DNA from: Symbiodinium natans | Taxonomy: Eukaryota; Sar; Dinophyceae; Suessiales; Symbiodiniaceae | DNA length: 64,000 nt | NCBI GenBank assembly: GCA_905221605.1 | Contig: CAJNDS010002681.1 | Span: 82,501 to 146,500 of the forward strand | Direction of reading: 5' to 3' | Part shown: positions 60,609-64,000 of the stretch, piece by piece | Layout of the letters: every line of letters starts with the position of its first letter | Numbering within the stretch: position 1 is the first letter of the stretch | Notes under the pieces: model-generated | Databases searched by the model: none | What the model was told of the DNA's origin: nothing | What the model saw: the letters and a program-made list of their open reading frames with translations, nothing else | Made by a program: the position numbers and the translations under genes

Positions 60609-60719
60609 CCCCAAAGCGCTGAACCCGGGCCCGCAAGCTGCGGCCTGTCGTCCATCTCAAGCAGGGTGTCTGCGCCCAGCTCATGGACTCCCTTTGGAGG
60701 CTTATGACTCGTTTTTGGC

Positions 60720-60772
60720 TTAGGGTTTAGGGTTTAGGGTTTAGGGTTTGGGGTTTAGGGTTTAGGGTTTCT
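60720..60772. repeat. Telomere-type tract, TTTAGGG orientation
   Basis: Seven units with one TTTGGGG. Confidence 0.95.
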
Positions 60773-61330
60773 GGGGTGTATGGGGTTTATAGGACTTCTT
60801 TTGGAGCTTTATGATTCGTTTGGCTATGAGGCCTTAGGGCTTCGAGGGTTTAGGGTTTATAGGGTTTATTGGGTTCAGGGTCACAATAGCTCAACAACCT
60901 TTCATTAAAAAAAGGCCTTTTGGGGCCAAACACCTTAAAATCACAGTCCTTAGAGCCTCAGGGTTTTGGTTTGGGGCCCCTTCGGGTTTGACTGGGTTAG
61001 GGTTAAAGGGTTTGGGGTTTAGGTAGTTTAGGGGCTGGGGTTTTGGGGCTGTGGGTTTGGGTTTAGGGTTTTCAGGGTTTGGGGGCTCTGGGGTTGTGGG
61101 TTATGGGTGTAGATTCTAAGTTTTTGGGGGTGTTGGGGGCTTTGGCTTGGGGTTGTGGGTGTTCGGGGGTTTCGGTTAGGGGGCTTGGGCTTCGGGGTTT
61201 AGGGTTACAAGGCTTGGGGCTTAGAGTTTTAGGGTTCCAGCCATTTCAGGGTTCCGAGCTTCGGGCAGATGCTTTGTCAAGCTCCAGGATACCATGAGGG
61301 GCTTTAAGGTTCAAGATCTCGAAATCTTAT

Positions 61331-61433
61331 GGGGGTTTCCGAAATTCGGGGGTACCTTAATGGGGTCCTTCTAATAAGGGGATCCTATTACTTGCTGATC
61401 TACATATTGCGCCCCTATGTTCGTAAACCCCCG
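61331..61433. repeat. Family C palindromic element
   Basis: GGGGGTTTCCGAAATTCGGGG at the left and TATGTTCGTAAACCCCC at the right. Confidence 0.8.
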
Positions 61434-61809
61434 GGAAGGCTCAAGGGCAGTGGGGTGCTGGGGCGCATGCTGGCTCCCTGAGTCAGGGCAATCTTTGGCG
61501 TTTAAGGTCAAGCGTTTAGGGTCTGGGGTTTGGGGTTAGCGTGTGGGGTTTAGGGTATATATAGGGTTTAGGGTTTAGGGGCTTCAAAGTCAGCTTGCAT
61601 CGTTGGGAAGACCCCATTGTAATCTAGACACGAAAGGGACATCTCATGACCCTTAAGAACCTGTAGGGCTTAGGGCTGAGGGCTTAGGGCTTACGGTTTG
61701 AGAACCGAAGCCTGCGACACCCGGCTCTGAAACAGGAGCCTTTGAAGAAGAAAGCAGAAAGTACTTGCCGCTGCCTAAAGCAGCATGGGCCGACCGGCAC
61801 CTTGCTGAT

Positions 61810-63434
61810 TCAACTCCTGAACCCGCGGGCCGGGGCCTCGTCGAACTGGCTAAGCATGCTCCTGAGATACAAGCAAGGGAGCAGCTCCCTGAACCCCTAA
61901 ACCCTAAATCCCAAACCCCAAAACCCCAAACCCTGCGGCACTTATCACTTATCGAGACGCCTAGACGGCCTAAGCGCGTGAACGGGCTCGGCTATCCTGG
62001 CCTGCAGTTTAAGATTGAGGGCTTCAGGATAGCTAAGTGTTTGATTTGATTGGGTTTCTGGCTGTAGGGTTTAGGTTTAGGATTAGGGTTTAGGGTTTAG
62101 GGTCTGCAGCTTGGGATGAGGTCGAGAAGGAGGTGTCATGAGACAGGAAAGAAAGCTCCAACAAGCCCCAAACCCGACCTGGACGAACAAGTGCTTCGTG
62201 ATAGCATGAAGTAGGGCGAAAGCTGCCACAAGGCCGAAATCGCTAGTCCAGCCCAGGTTCTTGCACTCAGCGCGCAGGTTCGCCACCGCTCGACGTAGCG
62301 CGAGCTGGCATCAGAGGCTTGGTTCAGCAATCAGGGTTTTCTGCGTCAGTTTTTAGGGATCGAGAACTTCTTGGTTCTTTCCCTTCTCCCGGGCCGGGCA
62401 TTTTTAAGGGTGGGATGGAAGATTTGAGAGCCACGGCCGAGAGGACTTTCAAAGTAGGCACCTGCTGAGACTTCGGCCGGCCTGAAGAACTCAGCGCATC
62501 TACTCCGACCACATGATACCCTAGAAACTGTGCATTACGCGGTGCCGCTGCCTCTGGTGTGCTGTTCGGCGTGGTCTGCACCCGAAGCTCGATCCTGGGC
62601 ACCGCAGTCGCAGGCTCACTGTGTCCATTTTTGATGACATGCCGCTAAGCTGGAGCCCAAAGCCCTGGCCCTAAAACCGCGATCGGCCAAGAGAGAAAGG
62701 GAGAGGCACTGACAAACTAAGTCAATTTCTTTCATCTGAGTGCGGACGCACATCTGTTCTGTTCCTTTTTTTCTAGAAACCTAGATCAGAAAGGAGGGTG
62801 GAAAGATTAGCAGGAATGGAGGAAAGGATTGCATGACCATGCGGAGCGCTTTAGGGGCGGCTTCGTAGCCCTCCTCCTCCCACCCTACCTCCCCCCCCTC
62901 CTGCCAACCTGTTACGCACAAGCAAACCTGCACCATGCAAAGGTGAGAACTTCGCATTCTTTCTTGGGCTGTGCTAAACCTTAACTCTCAACCAAGGCAT
63001 AAATTCAACGTAGACCCGATGCCCCTACGCCCCCATGCCCCCAACACCCTAAACAAAAACGTAAAAAACAACAACTTAAAAACCGCTCTATCACGAACCC
63101 CACGAGCCCCCCTTCACCTAGTCAACGTGTACAAGCCACCTAACTCTCAATACACCCCGAACGATGTCCTTTTAATCAAAAACTTGGGATGTTCCCCCTG
63201 AAACTAACAGTCGTTAATAGGGATTCTAGTACCCCCTACTATAATCCCTATCAAGGGCTGTTCGTATAAGGGGGAACATCCCAACCCTAAACCCTAAATC
63301 CTAAACCCCAAAACCTAAACCCTGTTAGTAAAATGGGGGACATCCCAATCTCAAACTGCAAAGCCCCGATCAGTCTGAGGCGCATATTGTTGAGTGGGTG
63401 CGGGACCTTGTACCCCGCAAAGAGCACGGCCTCG
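61810..63434 (-). CDS. RNA polymerase II subunit RPB11 homologue, four 3' exons
   Basis: RPB11 pairs with RPB3 in the core of nuclear RNA polymerase II. Exon a (63384-63434) reads EAVLFAGYKVPHPLNN. Exon b (62546-62594) reads IELRVQTTPNSTPEAA. Exon c (62249-62304) reads LALRRAVANLRAECKNLG. Exon d (61810-61861) reads SMLSQFDEAPARGFRS then TGA. VLFAGYKVPHPL and RVQTTPxxxP are diagnostic of RPB11 rather than the Pol I/III paralogue AC19. All three junctions keep phase with donors GC, GC and GA and AG acceptors: AATAT|GCGCC to CCCAG|GATCG, GCAGCG|GCACC to GCCAG|CTCGCG, GGCTG|GACTA to CTCAG|GAGCA. The N-terminal half, including HTLGN, must lie right of 63434 and was not found in the remaining 560 bases. 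Introns are 550-790, 240 and 390 bases, much shorter than in Tag. Confidence 0.88.
63184..63348. repeat. Family B element with duplicated right end around a telomere-type tract
   Basis: TTGGGATGTTCCCCCTGAAAC starts the element and TGTTCGTATAAGGGGGAACATC ends it. Short CCCTAAA units follow (63284-63322), then TGTTAGTAAAATGGGGGACATC repeats the right arm. It lies 36 bases from RPB11 exon a. Confidence 0.8.
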
Positions 63435-63444
63435 CTAAGGGATC

Positions 63445-63530
63445 AGGGTTTAGGGTTTAGGGTTTAGGTTTTAGGTTTGGGGTTTGGGGTTTGGGGTTTG
63501 GGGTTTGGGGTTTAGGGTTTAGGGTTGAGA
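63445..63530. repeat. Degenerate telomere-type tract beside RPB11 exon a
   Basis: TTTAGGG followed by TTTGGGG units, starting eleven bases upstream of the exon in transcript sense. Confidence 0.9.
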
Positions 63531-63704
63531 TCGGTTCAGATGGGTTTAGGGTTGAGGGTTGAGGGTGACCCCAACACCCCCCAAAGTACCACCAACGTCC
63601 CACTTTTCCGGAAAAAAGGGTGCATGCGCAGGCCAGAGTCTGACAGGGGTCCTTTCCGCGCTTAGGGTTCGACATGGAAGCTGCCATGGGCTTACCGGAA
63701 GCTA

Positions 63705-63845
63705 GTATATGTTGGAATATTATAGTATCTTATCGTATTTTGTAGTATATCTATAGTATACTATAGTATATTACAGTATACTTTTGTGTGTTATAGTGTA
63801 TAAAGTATATTATAGCATATTCTGGTATATTATAGTGTTTTGTGG
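63705..63845. repeat. TATAGTATA-type AT-rich array
   Basis: Ten-base ATTATAGTAT-like units with gradual change. Nothing else is recognised up to the window end except a short poly-C. Confidence 0.85.
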
Positions 63846-64000
63846 TGTTGTTGAGGTACTGGTTTAGTTTAGGCTTTGACTGCCTGTCCTGTCGATTAAC
63901 TTGAGTCTTCCGGCTCGTCGTTGGTTGGCGACTGACTTGCCAGGCACACACCACTTCCCCCCCCCCCATAATACTACAATATAGTCTAGCATACTCTAAC

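Overview
The window looks like nuclear DNA of a dinoflagellate, with a Symbiodiniaceae-like genome as my best guess. The basis is the TTTAGGG-type repeat everywhere, three recognisable genes all on the minus strand, very small exons, and intron 5' ends that read GC and GA as well as GT, each followed by an AG|G-type acceptor. Coccidian (Eimeria) repeat-rich segments also carry TTTAGGG and trinucleotide repeats, but the splice pattern and gene content fit a dinoflagellate better. No search could be run, so the taxon is an inference.

At first sight the window is a gene desert made of repeats, but three genes can be read in it. From right to left on the minus strand they are: (1) an RNA polymerase II subunit RPB11 homologue (61810-63434; four exons seen, 5' end missing); (2) a DNA-3-methyladenine glycosylase I (Tag) homologue, recovered as eleven tiny exons scattered from 53515 down to 28091. 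About 570 coding bases are spread over 25.4 kb, with one intron of about 14.5 kb; (3) an apparently intronless divergent papain-like (C1 fold) cysteine protease of up to 470 residues (25006-26418). Left of 25 kb no gene is certain. A few open, exon-like stretches are listed at low confidence.

The rest is structured repeat DNA. More than sixty tracts of CCCTAAA/TTTAGGG, in both orientations, sit a few hundred bases apart and fill the introns. Between them are at least eleven families of about 80-190 bp imperfect-palindrome elements (called A to K here; MITE-like, no coding capacity), some ending within a few bases of Tag splice sites. At five loci a telomere-type tract sits inside such an element and part of the element occurs on both sides of the tract. 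From 15.3 to 23.5 kb lies a satellite block: a short trinucleotide array, a 5 kb complex array with an orientation switch and nested higher-order repeats, a GATGGGGGAT-type minisatellite, and a ~311 bp satellite built of CCCGGG-centred palindromes whose last unit is inverted. Long TAG/CAG trinucleotide arrays occupy 40.2-42.6 kb inside the giant Tag intron.

The main result is that what looks like subtelomeric junk is largely the intron space of normal housekeeping genes. Most long open frames in it (poly-Leu, poly-Tyr, poly-Thr, satellite frames) are artefacts of repeats.
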